This document shows positions 17,635 through 24,809 of a DNA stretch of 25,593 nucleotides, piece after piece. Both the position numbers and the translations under genes were made by a program. The stretch lies in the NCBI GenBank assembly GCA_964581505.1, contig CAZOOR010000037.1, positions 1 to 25,593 on the forward strand, in the 5' to 3' direction. This stretch comes from CAZOOR01 sp964581505. Lineage in GTDB: Bacteria; Bacteroidota; Ignavibacteria; Kapaibacteriales; UBA2268. The notes beneath the pieces were generated by a model. The model was not told the DNA's origin, searched no databases, and saw nothing but the letters and a program-made list of their open reading frames with translations. The first letter of the stretch is position 1. The number at the start of each line of letters is the position of its first letter.

Positions 17635-20022
17635 TTATTCAGTTTTCTTTTTCTTTGTTGTTGATTTCTTCTTTTTTGTAGTGGATTTCTTTGTTGTCTT
17701 ACCCACTGTTTTTGATAATTTTTCGTTTTCTTGCTCTTCAATCAATTTGTAGCATTCTTCAAGTGAAAGCGATGCAGGTTCGACATCTTTTGGAATTTTA
17801 TAGAACTTCCTGCCTACTGCAATATAAGGTCCCCATCTGCCTTTTAATACCTTGACTTTCGGGTCTTCGTCGAATAATTTAATTGTTTTTTCGGCGTCTC
17901 TTTTTCTCTTTGCATCAATAATTTCAATACCCTTATCCTTTTCAATTGTGTAGGGGTCATTGTCCTTTCCCAGCGAGTAGAACTTATCCTTATGAGCAAT
18001 AAAAGGACCGAAACGTCCAATACGTACCGTCATAGGTTCGCCTTCGTATTCACCGATAATTCTGGGCAACTTGAATAAATCAAGTGCTTCTTCGAATGTG
18101 ATATTTTCAATGTATTGGTCTTTTTTCAGTGGTGCAAATCTGGGTTTTTTGTTTTCGGCACCATCTCCGATTTGAGCAAAAGCACCATATTTTCCAAGTT
18201 TAACATAGAGCGGTTCACCGCTTGCAGGGTCAATTCCCAATTCCCGAGCAATGTCTTTTGTGGCTCTCGGCAAATCTTCTGTTTTTGCAACATTTTCGTG
18301 AAATTCCGAGTAAAATTCTTTCAGCACATTGTGCCATATTTTCTTGCCTGCGGCAATATCATCAAATTCCTTTTCGACTGTTGCCGTGAATGAATAATCA
18401 ACAACATCTTGAAAATGCTTAACAAGAAAATCATTAACAACCATCGCTGTATTTGTAGGGAAGAGTTTGCTCTTTTCCGTATTGTATGTTTGTTTTGCTC
18501 TTGTTTCTGTTATTTGATTGTCTTTTAGTACAATTTCGGTAAAATCTCTCTCTTTTCCGGGACGCGATTCCTTTACAATATATCCGCGTTTCTGGATAGT
18601 CGAAATAGTCGGTGCATAGGTAGATGGTCTGCCAATTCCAAGTTCTTCAAGTTTCTTGACGAGGCTTGCTTCGGTATATCTTGGAGGTGCATTAGTAAAC
18701 TTCTCAATAGCTTTAATATCGATAACGTCCAATTTCTGTCCGATAGATAGGCTAGTTAATATTGCCGGTGTATTTCCATTTTCCTCATCATCTTCATTTT
18801 TTCCGTTTCCATTATAGATTTTCATAAATCCATCAAACTTGAAAACATCAGCACTTGCAATCAGCCTCTCTTCGCTAAGCGTAGAAATATCAATGCTTGC
18901 AGTTGTTTTCTCAATTTCAGCCGGAGCCATCTGCGAGGCAATTGCACGTTTCCAAATCAGATTATATAATCTCTGCTCGTTTCTACCCATTTTAATATTT
19001 GTAGCCGAGAAATCTGTGGGACGTATTGCTTCGTGGGCTTCCTGAGTATTCTTAGCTTTTGTTTCGTATTTTTTAATTCGTAAATATTGCTCGCCAAAAG
19101 ACTCTTTAATTTGCTCTGCCGCTTTGGCAATAGCCTCGTCTGCCAGATTTGTCGAGTCAGTCCTCATATAGGAGATATGTCCTGCTTCGTATAACTTTTG
19201 AGCTACAAGCATAGTTTGTGCAACGGAGAAACTGAGTTTACGGCTTGCCTCCTGCTGCAATGTAGATGTTGTAAATGGAGCCGAAGGATTTTTCTTTTCT
19301 ATTTTCTTTTCGAGATTAGAAATTGAAAACACAGCATTTTTGCAATTTTCCAAAAAGTTCCTCGCTTCCTCAACAGTTGCAAGATTTTTTGGACGATGTG
19401 CTTTCAGTAATACCCCGTTACCAAAATCAAATTCACCTATTATTTTATATGATGACTTGATGTCAAATTTTTCTATGTCGCGCTCACGCTCAACTACCAG
19501 ACGCACAGCGGCAGACTGAACACGTCCTGCAGAAAGTCCCGTACTGATTTTTTTCCAAAGTACAGGCGAAAGTTCAAAACCTACTAATCTGTCTAATATT
19601 CTACGAGCCTGCTGCGCAAAGACCAAATCTATATCTATTGAGCGTGGATTCTTAATTGCTTCCTGAATTGCTTTTTTGGTGATTTCTCTGAAAACAATTC
19701 TTTTTGTATTGGCATCGTCCAAATTCAAAGCAGTCTTCAAATGCCAAGAGATAGCCTCACCCTCTCTATCAGCATCAGTCGCTAACCATACGGTCTCAAC
19801 TTTCTTTGCAAGACTCTTCAATTTCTTGACAGTGTCCTTTTTATCAGCAGTTATTTCATATTTTGGATTGAAATCGTGTTCAATGTCAATTGCAGTATTA
19901 TCTTTCGGCAAATCACGAACGTGTCCCATACTCGAAACAACTTTAAAATCTTTACCGAGATACTTCTCTATCGTTTTGGCTTTTGCCGGTGATTCTACGA
20001 TTACTAAATTCTTTTCTGTCAT
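17635..20022 (-). CDS. topA: DNA topoisomerase I (type IA)
   Basis: This enzyme relaxes negatively supercoiled DNA through a transient covalent link between a tyrosine and a 5' DNA end. The product has 795 residues from the chosen start. The Toprim domain has LVIVESPAKAKTIEKYLG with Glu10 and the acidic DADREGE (83-89). The catalytic tyrosine is Tyr285 in GHISYMRTDSTN, and GIGRPSTYAPTISTIQKRGY is conserved. Instead of Cys zinc fingers, the C-terminus carries three Toprim C-terminal repeats (KLGKYGAFAQIG, RIGRFGPFIAHKD, LKGRWGPYIAVGRKFY), typical of Bacteroidota/Chlorobiota-type enzymes. A lysine/threonine tail with a repeated KSTTKKKK unit follows. The start MTEKNLVIVE was preferred over an in-frame Met 14 codons upstream, because the protein family begins there. 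Confidence 0.96.
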   Translation of the reverse strand: MTEKNLVIVESPAKAKTIEKYLGKDFKVVSSMGHVRDLPKDNTAIDIEHDFNPKYEITADKKDTVKKLKSLAKKVETVWLATDADREGEAISWHLKTALNLDDANTKRIVFREITKKAIQEAIKNPRSIDIDLVFAQQARRILDRLVGFELSPVLWKKISTGLSAGRVQSAAVRLVVERERDIEKFDIKSSYKIIGEFDFGNGVLLKAHRPKNLATVEEARNFLENCKNAVFSISNLEKKIEKKNPSAPFTTSTLQQEASRKLSFSVAQTMLVAQKLYEAGHISYMRTDSTNLADEAIAKAAEQIKESFGEQYLRIKKYETKAKNTQEAHEAIRPTDFSATNIKMGRNEQRLYNLIWKRAIASQMAPAEIEKTTASIDISTLSEERLIASADVFKFDGFMKIYNGNGKNEDDEENGNTPAILTSLSIGQKLDVIDIKAIEKFTNAPPRYTEASLVKKLEELGIGRPSTYAPTISTIQKRGYIVKESRPGKERDFTEIVLKDNQITETRAKQTYNTEKSKLFPTNTAMVVNDFLVKHFQDVVDYSFTATVEKEFDDIAAGKKIWHNVLKEFYSEFHENVAKTEDLPRATKDIARELGIDPASGEPLYVKLGKYGAFAQIGDGAENKKPRFAPLKKDQYIENITFEEALDLFKLPRIIGEYEGEPMTVRIGRFGPFIAHKDKFYSLGKDNDPYTIEKDKGIEIIDAKRKRDAEKTIKLFDEDPKVKVLKGRWGPYIAVGRKFYKIPKDVEPASLSLEECYKLIEEQENEKLSKTVGKTTKKSTTKKKKSTTKKKKTE

Positions 20023-20076
20023 CTTGCTATATCTTTCTATATTTTTATCTATACGAAAATACAAATTTATTAAACT

Positions 20077-20106
20077 TTGACATAATATAATAATGTGTAA
20101 TATTAA
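20077..20106 (+). promoter_or_regulatory. Possible sigma70-type promoter for the peroxiredoxin gene
   Basis: A perfect TTGACA (20077-20082) is followed after 18 bases by TATTAA (20101-20106). A long leader of about 100 bases would follow, containing ATATTTA/TAAATAT arms (20169-20190) just before the ribosome site. Because the DNA is AT-rich, this is only a candidate. Confidence 0.3.
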
Positions 20107-20209
20107 TCGTTCAAAAGTCCAGAACGTTGGAGTAAAGAAAATATTACTACTTTATGACAACTAAATAAATATTTAATTATCACTAAATATATTTTTATTG
20201 GAGGATTTT

Positions 20210-20761
20210 ATGAGTTTATTAGTCGGACAAAAAGCACCGAATTTCAAAGGGAAAGCCCTTGTAGGCGGCGATGCCACAGTATTAACACCAGACAATGCTT
20301 TTGCAGAGATTTCATTGGAAGAATACAAAGGTAAATGGGTTGTTCTGTTTTTCTACCCGCTGGATTTTACTTTTGTATGTCCTACGGAAATTGAAGAATT
20401 CGGCAAAAATTACGAAGAATTTAAAAAATTGAACTGCGAGGTAGTGGCTTGCTCGACAGATAGTCAGTTCTCACATTTGGCTTGGCGTCAAAACCAACCT
20501 TCGCTTCGCAATCTACCTTATCCTATGTTGGCGGACTTTACGGGCGAGAATGCTCGCAAATATGACATATTGAAAGAAGAAACAGGATACGCACTACGCG
20601 GTTTATATATTATTGATGCTGAGGGCGTTCTGCAGTATTCGGTTATTCACCCCGAAGCAGTCGGACGTAATTCGCAAGAAGTTCTGAGAGTAATTAAGGC
20701 TTTACAATCAGGAAAGATGACACCCTGCAACTGGGAACCCGGACAGGATACTATTAATTAA
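20210..20761 (+). CDS. 2-Cys peroxiredoxin (AhpC/TSA family)
   Basis: This cytoplasmic thiol peroxidase reduces hydrogen peroxide and alkyl hydroperoxides. The product has 183 residues. The peroxidatic Cys57 lies in FYPLDFTFVCPTEIEEF and the resolving Cys173 in MTPCNWEPGQDTIN, so it is a typical 2-Cys enzyme. The GGLG loop of eukaryotic sensitive forms is absent and the C-terminus is short, suggesting a robust, peroxide-tolerant type. The electron donor is not in the window. The start was chosen for GGAGG five bases upstream. The last 60 codons, stop and terminator belong to a 257-bp segment that is repeated without change at 22115. The gene itself is intact. Regulation is probably by oxidative stress as in relatives, but no recognisable OxyR or PerR site was seen. 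Confidence 0.95.
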   Translation: MSLLVGQKAPNFKGKALVGGDATVLTPDNAFAEISLEEYKGKWVVLFFYPLDFTFVCPTEIEEFGKNYEEFKKLNCEVVACSTDSQFSHLAWRQNQPSLRNLPYPMLADFTGENARKYDILKEETGYALRGLYIIDAEGVLQYSVIHPEAVGRNSQEVLRVIKALQSGKMTPCNWEPGQDTIN

Positions 20762-20835
20762 TTCCGGCGATTATGATGAACGGGCTGACAATTTATTGAA
20801 CAGCCCGTTTTTATTATACATCAATGATTGACTAT
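20579..20835 (+). repeat. 257-bp perfect direct repeat, copy 1
   Basis: It begins exactly at codon 124 of the peroxiredoxin gene (GAA ACA GGA) and runs through the stop codon, the terminator and on to ...GATTGACTAT. By eye, all bases match copy 2 at 22115-22371 (offset 1536). The flanking bases differ at both ends (A versus C before, C versus T after). Confidence 0.97.
20779..20813 (+). terminator. Terminator of the peroxiredoxin gene
   Basis: AACGGGCTG (20779-20787) and CAGCCCGTT (20801-20809) form a 9-bp stem, with CAAT/ATTG pairing possible inside the loop and a T-run after it. On the minus strand no T-run follows, so it mainly acts on plus-strand transcripts. Confidence 0.85.
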
Positions 20836-21287
20836 CTCTTCTTTTTTGATTCAATAATTATTTTACTTTGGCAAATTCTTTCCAGCCCGTTACGGATATT
20901 CCAGTACCAAGTCCAATCTTCACTTGCATCATCATTATAATATGTAACGGAGCCTCCGGTAGTGCCTCCAAATGCATTACTTTTAGTATAAACAACTTTA
21001 GCACTTGCTTTAATTTTGCCATTAACATGTTGAAAGACCCATACTCTTACTTCAGTCATACCTAACCAAAAATTAAATTTAGGCATTGTCTCGGCTTGTA
21101 AATATCCTAATTTACTATCTTGTTGCTTGATGATAAAATCTTCATCAATAAGCAAAGAAGTGATACTTTTAAATAATTCATCTGTTGAGATAGCATCGCA
21201 ATTCGACTTGAGCTGATAGACTGTTGTTCCGCATGAAATCAGAATAGTAGACGAAATGATTAATAAAATTAGAAAAACACGTTTCAT
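20832..21287 (-). CDS. Small lipoprotein of unknown function
   Basis: The product has 151 residues. The signal region ends in a lipobox, LISC, with Cys19, followed by GTT. The mature part, about 130 residues, includes a segment on an uneven residue pattern (EVRVWVFQHVNGKIKASAKVVYT) that looks like paired beta strands, then a Gly/Thr/Ser/Tyr-rich stretch and a Trp-rich segment (DWTWYWNIRNGLERI). No family was recognised. AAGGAG lies six bases before the ATG, a strong ribosome site. It lies 80 bp downstream of the barrel-like gene on the same strand and probably shares its transcript. Its TAG stop codon lies within the last four bases of repeat copy 1, so the end of the gene touches the repeat junction. 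The lipoprotein call is good; function is unknown. Confidence 0.75.
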   Translation of the reverse strand: MKRVFLILLIISSTILISCGTTVYQLKSNCDAISTDELFKSITSLLIDEDFIIKQQDSKLGYLQAETMPKFNFWLGMTEVRVWVFQHVNGKIKASAKVVYTKSNAFGGTTGGSVTYYNDDASEDWTWYWNIRNGLERICQSKIIIESKKKR

Positions 21288-21367
21288 GAAATACTCCTTA
21301 AATAATAAAATAATATTTTATCTATCAAATCCGATAGTTGTTGTCTAAAAAGGACTGTACACAATTC

Positions 21368-22000
21368 TCAAAATGTCAAGCAGAAATAAAACATTCCACC
21401 GGCAGGTTTTGAAAATTCCAGAGCTAAAGAAAAGATATTGGAAATATCATAGATTACACCTCCACCAATCGAAAAACCACTTTCACGTACTTCTTCATTC
21501 CCCCATCGTACTTCCTTTGGATAAATATCATCTAAATATGTTGTAACTTCAACCCATATATCCTGATAATACCCACCACTTATAGTCAAATATATGCGAT
21601 TAATAATGGGTATTTTAAATTGCAAATTAAAATCAACTAATTCTTTCTTGTAATATTTCCTAGTTACTACATCATAGGGTAATGTGTGGCGTGTAGCAAA
21701 ACACAAACTACAATTACTTACTTCGGACGGGGCATTGCCCGGTACATCTCTTATACCAATTCCAATAAATGAATAGAAGTACGCTAATCCGATAGCAAAA
21801 CCTCTTAATCCACCCCCAATCCCTAAATTCAAATAATTATTATTAGGTATAAATTGTTTTTTGCTTTCTTTTGTTGAACTATCAAGCAATGTAGACGGCA
21901 AGCCACTAATGGTATCGTTTTGTAGTTTTGTAGTTTGGGCATTTACATAGTTGCAATTAATAATTATTGCTATTATTACAAATAGAACTTTCCTTTTCAT
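21368..22000 (-). CDS. Exported small beta-barrel-like protein
   Basis: The product has 210 residues. A signal peptide of about 21 residues ends NYVNA before QTT, typical of Bacteroidota. The mature part starts with a polar linker and then shows alternating strands rich in Gly and aromatic residues (LNLGIGGGLRGFAIGLAYFYSF, FSIGGGVIYDIS, LALEFSKP). It ends in MFYFCLTF, with a terminal Phe as preferred by the BAM outer-membrane assembly machinery. A CSLC pair is also present. It looks like an eight-stranded outer-membrane barrel, but this is inferred from pattern. It is the first gene of a two-gene unit with the lipoprotein downstream, the only genes between the two 257-bp repeats. An inverted repeat lies 32-52 bases before its start. 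Function is unknown. Confidence 0.6.
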   Translation of the reverse strand: MKRKVLFVIIAIIINCNYVNAQTTKLQNDTISGLPSTLLDSSTKESKKQFIPNNNYLNLGIGGGLRGFAIGLAYFYSFIGIGIRDVPGNAPSEVSNCSLCFATRHTLPYDVVTRKYYKKELVDFNLQFKIPIINRIYLTISGGYYQDIWVEVTTYLDDIYPKEVRWGNEEVRESGFSIGGGVIYDISNIFSLALEFSKPAGGMFYFCLTF

Positions 22001-22031
22001 AATACACCATAAATAGTTAGTAAATATTTGA

Positions 22032-22052
22032 AGTACAAAAATAATTTGTACT
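22032..22052. promoter_or_regulatory. Inverted repeat upstream of the barrel-like gene
   Basis: AGTACAAA and TTTGTACT form perfect 8-bp arms around a 5-base spacer, 32-52 bases before the start codon of the minus-strand gene ending at 22000. The position suits an operator. It lies inside the inter-repeat cassette, so it may have travelled with it. Confidence 0.4.
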
Positions 22053-22114
22053 ACGTAATATTATGGCGTAACAACTTTCCATTTATATTTTTTTTATTGA
22101 TATTTGAATTTATC

Positions 22115-22297
22115 GAAACAGGATACGCACTACGCGGTTTATATATTATTGATGCTGAGGGCGTTCTGCAGTATTCGGTTATTCACCCCGAAGCAGTCGG
22201 ACGTAATTCGCAAGAAGTTCTGAGAGTAATTAAGGCTTTACAATCAGGAAAGATGACACCCTGCAACTGGGAACCCGGACAGGATACTATTAATTAA
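22115..22297 (+). pseudogene. 3' fragment of the peroxiredoxin gene
   Basis: These 60 codons plus stop are identical to codons 124-183 of the intact peroxiredoxin gene. The peroxidatic Cys57 and the thioredoxin-fold core are missing, so no peroxidase can be made. The reading frame stays open upstream through unrelated AT-rich DNA to a TTG at 22028, which would encode a hydrophobic N-terminus (NNFPFIFFLLIFEF) joined to the peroxiredoxin tail. There is no Shine-Dalgarno before that TTG and the stretch also serves as promoter region of the gene on the other strand. It is best read as a by-product of the duplication, not a gene. Confidence 0.85.
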
Positions 22298-22314
22298 TTC
22301 CGGCGATTATGATG

Positions 22315-22349
22315 AACGGGCTGACAATTTATTGAACAGCCCGTTTTTA
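22315..22349 (+). terminator. Second copy of the peroxiredoxin terminator
   Basis: The AACGGGCTG and CAGCCCGTT stem and T-run are identical to the terminator at 20779-20813. In its new place it would end any plus-strand transcript coming out of the region before 22115. Confidence 0.75.
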
Positions 22350-22372
22350 TTATACATCAATGATTGACTATT

Positions 22373-22981
22373 TTATTTTTTCTTATAGGAATTCAGGAAA
22401 TCCTTAAAATTTTCCAACTCCTTGTTTACATCGTCAAGAGGTCCGACCATCTTGAAAAAATATGGACCTTTATTTGTTGAAACAATTGCGGCTATTGTTT
22501 TGTAACCCGGTACTGCCTCGAAGTCCTTCACCATTTCCGAAGGTCTGTTTTTATGCGTACCTTCTATCTGAACAAGTACATTTTTACCATCTGCGAAATC
22601 AATCTTTGAGAATTTATCCACTTCGGTAAACTGTGATTTCCAACGTTCTATGTTGGGTTCTACCATATTATCACGATTACCAAAATAAAACCCTGCAACA
22701 ACAAGATGATTATTATTCTTGGAGAAAAATTGAATCACACGCATTGATGATGTGGGTTTTTCTTTGAGCCAAGTAGCAGGAACAAGCATTTCCACATTTT
22801 CAAAAGTCAGTTTACGTTCATTCAGTTTAATATTTGCTTCGGGATTCTCAAACATTTGTGTTGAACTCTGCTGTCCCATAGTCATTTGTGGATGCGGATT
22901 TTGTATTGTTTCTTCGTCCTTTGTTTCACTACAAGCGCTGATAAAAAGCATAGATAATAAAGCTATATAAAAATATTTCAT
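22373..22981 (-). CDS. Lipoprotein of a conserved uncharacterised family
   Basis: The product has 202 residues. The lipobox FISAC places the modified Cys at 17, followed by an acidic, Gln/Met-rich linker. The mature domain has recognisable pieces (VPATWLKEKPTSSMRVIQF, VAGFYFGNRDNMVEPNIERW, then QFTE and IEGTHK). The order of W-P-SSMR, a FYFG strand and an NxxRWxxQF helix recalls uncharacterised lipoproteins seen in Planctomycetes and other groups. I cannot name the family, and the likeness comes from memory, not from a search. GGAG lies five bases before the ATG. It is divergent from the PolX-like gene, with a long dyad between them, and its stop lies two bases beyond repeat copy 2. Confidence 0.7.
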   Translation of the reverse strand: MKYFYIALLSMLFISACSETKDEETIQNPHPQMTMGQQSSTQMFENPEANIKLNERKLTFENVEMLVPATWLKEKPTSSMRVIQFFSKNNNHLVVAGFYFGNRDNMVEPNIERWKSQFTEVDKFSKIDFADGKNVLVQIEGTHKNRPSEMVKDFEAVPGYKTIAAIVSTNKGPYFFKMVGPLDDVNKELENFKDFLNSYKKK

Positions 22982-22996
22982 TTGTTCTCCGTGTCT

Positions 22997-23046
22997 ATAT
23001 ATAATTAAAAACTATTTGACGCAAAATAGTTTTAATAATTATATAT
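22997..23046. promoter_or_regulatory. Long dyad in the divergent promoter region
   Basis: AAAACTATTT and AAATAGTTTT are perfect 10-bp arms around TGACGC-like bases. The symmetry continues outward as ATATATAATT on both sides, with a 3-base bulge on the right. It lies in the 86 bp between two divergent start codons, so it may be a shared operator. AT richness lowers confidence for the outer part. Confidence 0.4.
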
Positions 23047-23067
23047 GTTTAATCAAAATTATAGACA

Positions 23068-24732
23068 ATGATTAATAAGAAACTTATATCAATATTAACA
23101 AATATAGCACTCCTACTCGAAATCAAAGGAGAGAACCCATTCAAGACGCGAGCATATTCAAATTTGGCGCACATTCTGGAAGAAGAAAATATTGATATTG
23201 AAAAGGCGGCAGCGGACGGCACTCTTGGAAATATCAAAGGTGTTGGCGATGCTCTTCAAAAAAAAATAACGGAATTTATTGAAACAGGACATATTAGTTA
23301 TTACGACAAACTCATTGAAATTGTCCCCGAGTCATTAATTGACTTAACTAAAATATCTACAATTGGTCCTAAGAAAGCCAAGATGCTCTATGAAAAAATG
23401 GGCATTAGTAACTTAGATGCACTGGAAGAAGCCTGCATAAATGACAAAATAAAAAATCTAAAAGGCTTTTCGGCAAAAAGTCAGGAAATTATTCTAAACA
23501 GTATCCAACATAAGAAAGCGGCAAAAGGTAAGTTCCGATTTGATATTATGATGGCGGAAGCGGAAGCACTTATAGACTATTTGTTAAGTTTGGATTCTAT
23601 CCAAAAGATTGAAATCAGCGGAGAATTGAGACGTTTTGTCGAAACCCCAAAAACAATTGAATTTGTTGCTATTACACAGGATAAAGAGCATTTACTAAAT
23701 ATTCTAAAAAATGAATTCAATACTATTGCTCCCAAAAATGACCTTGAATTTATTAGCAAAAACAAGGTCCCTGTAAAACTACATATTGCGGATAAAGATA
23801 ATTTTGGAACAGTATTGCACAAGACTACGGGGAACAGGGAGTATTTAGAGGCAATATCCGAATATGTCAATAAGCATTATCAAACTAAATTAGGCAATTT
23901 CCAAAATGAAAAAGAACTATACAAATATTATAATTTAGGATATATCCCCCCGGAACTTCGCGAGAATAGAGAAATATTAGCAAATGCCGCTACAGGCAAT
24001 ATCCCGAAATTAGTAGAAAGTTCGGATATGCGAGGTATGCTACACGTGCATACAAATTGGAGTGACGGCAAGCATACCATTGAGGAAATGGCAATGCAAG
24101 CAAAACAACTCGGATATGAATATATTGCTATTACAGACCATAGCCGCTCTGCATCTTATGCCAACGGATTATCAATTGACAGAATAAAAGCACAGCACGA
24201 AGAAATTGACAGATTGAATGATAGCGGATTTGGCATTACTATTCTCAAGGGAATCGAATCGGATATTCTGAAAGACGGTTCACTCGATTACCCCGATTCG
24301 GTGCTGGATACTTTCGATTTAGTCATTGCTTCCGTTCATTCGCATTTCAATATGCCCAAGGACGCTATGAGCAAGCGTATTATTTATGCGCTTATGAGTC
24401 CTTATGTTCATATACTCGGACACCCAAGCGGTCGTTTACTTTTGGCGCGTCCAGCCTATGAATTGGATATTGAGGCGATTATTGATTTTGCGGCGGAGCA
24501 AGGAAAAGTAACAGAAATTAATTGCAATCCATATCGCTTGGATTTATCTTGGCAAAATGTGAACTATGCAAAACGGCAGGATTTGAAGATAGCAATTAAT
24601 CCCGATTCACATAATATAAACACATTAACAGATGTCGAAATTGGTATTAAAGTTGCACGTAAGGGCGGTTTGGAAGCAAAAGATGTCGTTAATACATACT
24701 CTTATGCAGACTTTTTGAAATTTTTTACTTAA
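23068..24732 (+). CDS. PolX-like protein with degenerate polymerase site and intact PHP domain
   Basis: The 554-residue protein has the layout of bacterial family X DNA polymerase: an N-terminal helix-hairpin-helix domain (about 1-150, IKGVGDALQKKI, ISTIGPKKAKMLYEKMG), a nucleotidyltransferase region (about 155-290) and a C-terminal PHP phosphoesterase (about 320-554). In active PolX the transferase has GSxRR...GDxD and a later Asp. Here the order is GELRRFVETPKTIEF, so the paired Asp positions are Thr196 and Glu198, and the later Asp aligns with Lys237. DNA synthesis is thus very unlikely. The PHP metal ligands are all in place: His326, His328, Asp333, His358, Glu397, His424, His452, Asp513 and His515. 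A 3'-5' exonuclease, AP-site or other phosphoesterase role in DNA repair is therefore more likely. Confidence 0.85.
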   Translation: MINKKLISILTNIALLLEIKGENPFKTRAYSNLAHILEEENIDIEKAAADGTLGNIKGVGDALQKKITEFIETGHISYYDKLIEIVPESLIDLTKISTIGPKKAKMLYEKMGISNLDALEEACINDKIKNLKGFSAKSQEIILNSIQHKKAAKGKFRFDIMMAEAEALIDYLLSLDSIQKIEISGELRRFVETPKTIEFVAITQDKEHLLNILKNEFNTIAPKNDLEFISKNKVPVKLHIADKDNFGTVLHKTTGNREYLEAISEYVNKHYQTKLGNFQNEKELYKYYNLGYIPPELRENREILANAATGNIPKLVESSDMRGMLHVHTNWSDGKHTIEEMAMQAKQLGYEYIAITDHSRSASYANGLSIDRIKAQHEEIDRLNDSGFGITILKGIESDILKDGSLDYPDSVLDTFDLVIASVHSHFNMPKDAMSKRIIYALMSPYVHILGHPSGRLLLARPAYELDIEAIIDFAAEQGKVTEINCNPYRLDLSWQNVNYAKRQDLKIAINPDSHNINTLTDVEIGIKVARKGGLEAKDVVNTYSYADFLKFFT

Positions 24733-24809
24733 AAATAGTTTTATTATTCGCTGAAATTATTTAGATTTGCTTAAATAGAAATGGAATTAATGAATACGAG
24801 GTATTTAAT

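Larger units (their letters stand above)
22115..22371 (+). repeat. 257-bp perfect direct repeat, copy 2
   Basis: This is an exact copy of 20579-20835, carrying the last 60 peroxiredoxin codons, stop codon and terminator (22315-22349). It ends two bases before the stop codon of the minus-strand lipoprotein gene at 22373. The absence of any difference means recent origin, gene conversion or an assembly artefact. Confidence 0.97.

Noticed and set aside
17635..17720. Tandem repeat encoding KSTTKKKK units as a DNA repeat of interest
   Set aside because: It is a short low-complexity lysine tail typical of topoisomerase I in this kind of bacterium.
20169..20190. ATATTTA/TAAATAT arms before the peroxiredoxin gene as a PerR or Fur box
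   Set aside because: The arms are purely A/T and the spacing does not match a known PerR or Fur site.
20836..22114. Insertion sequence between the direct repeats
   Set aside because: No transposase, terminal inverted repeats or short target duplication are visible; the flanking repeats are the peroxiredoxin 3' end itself.
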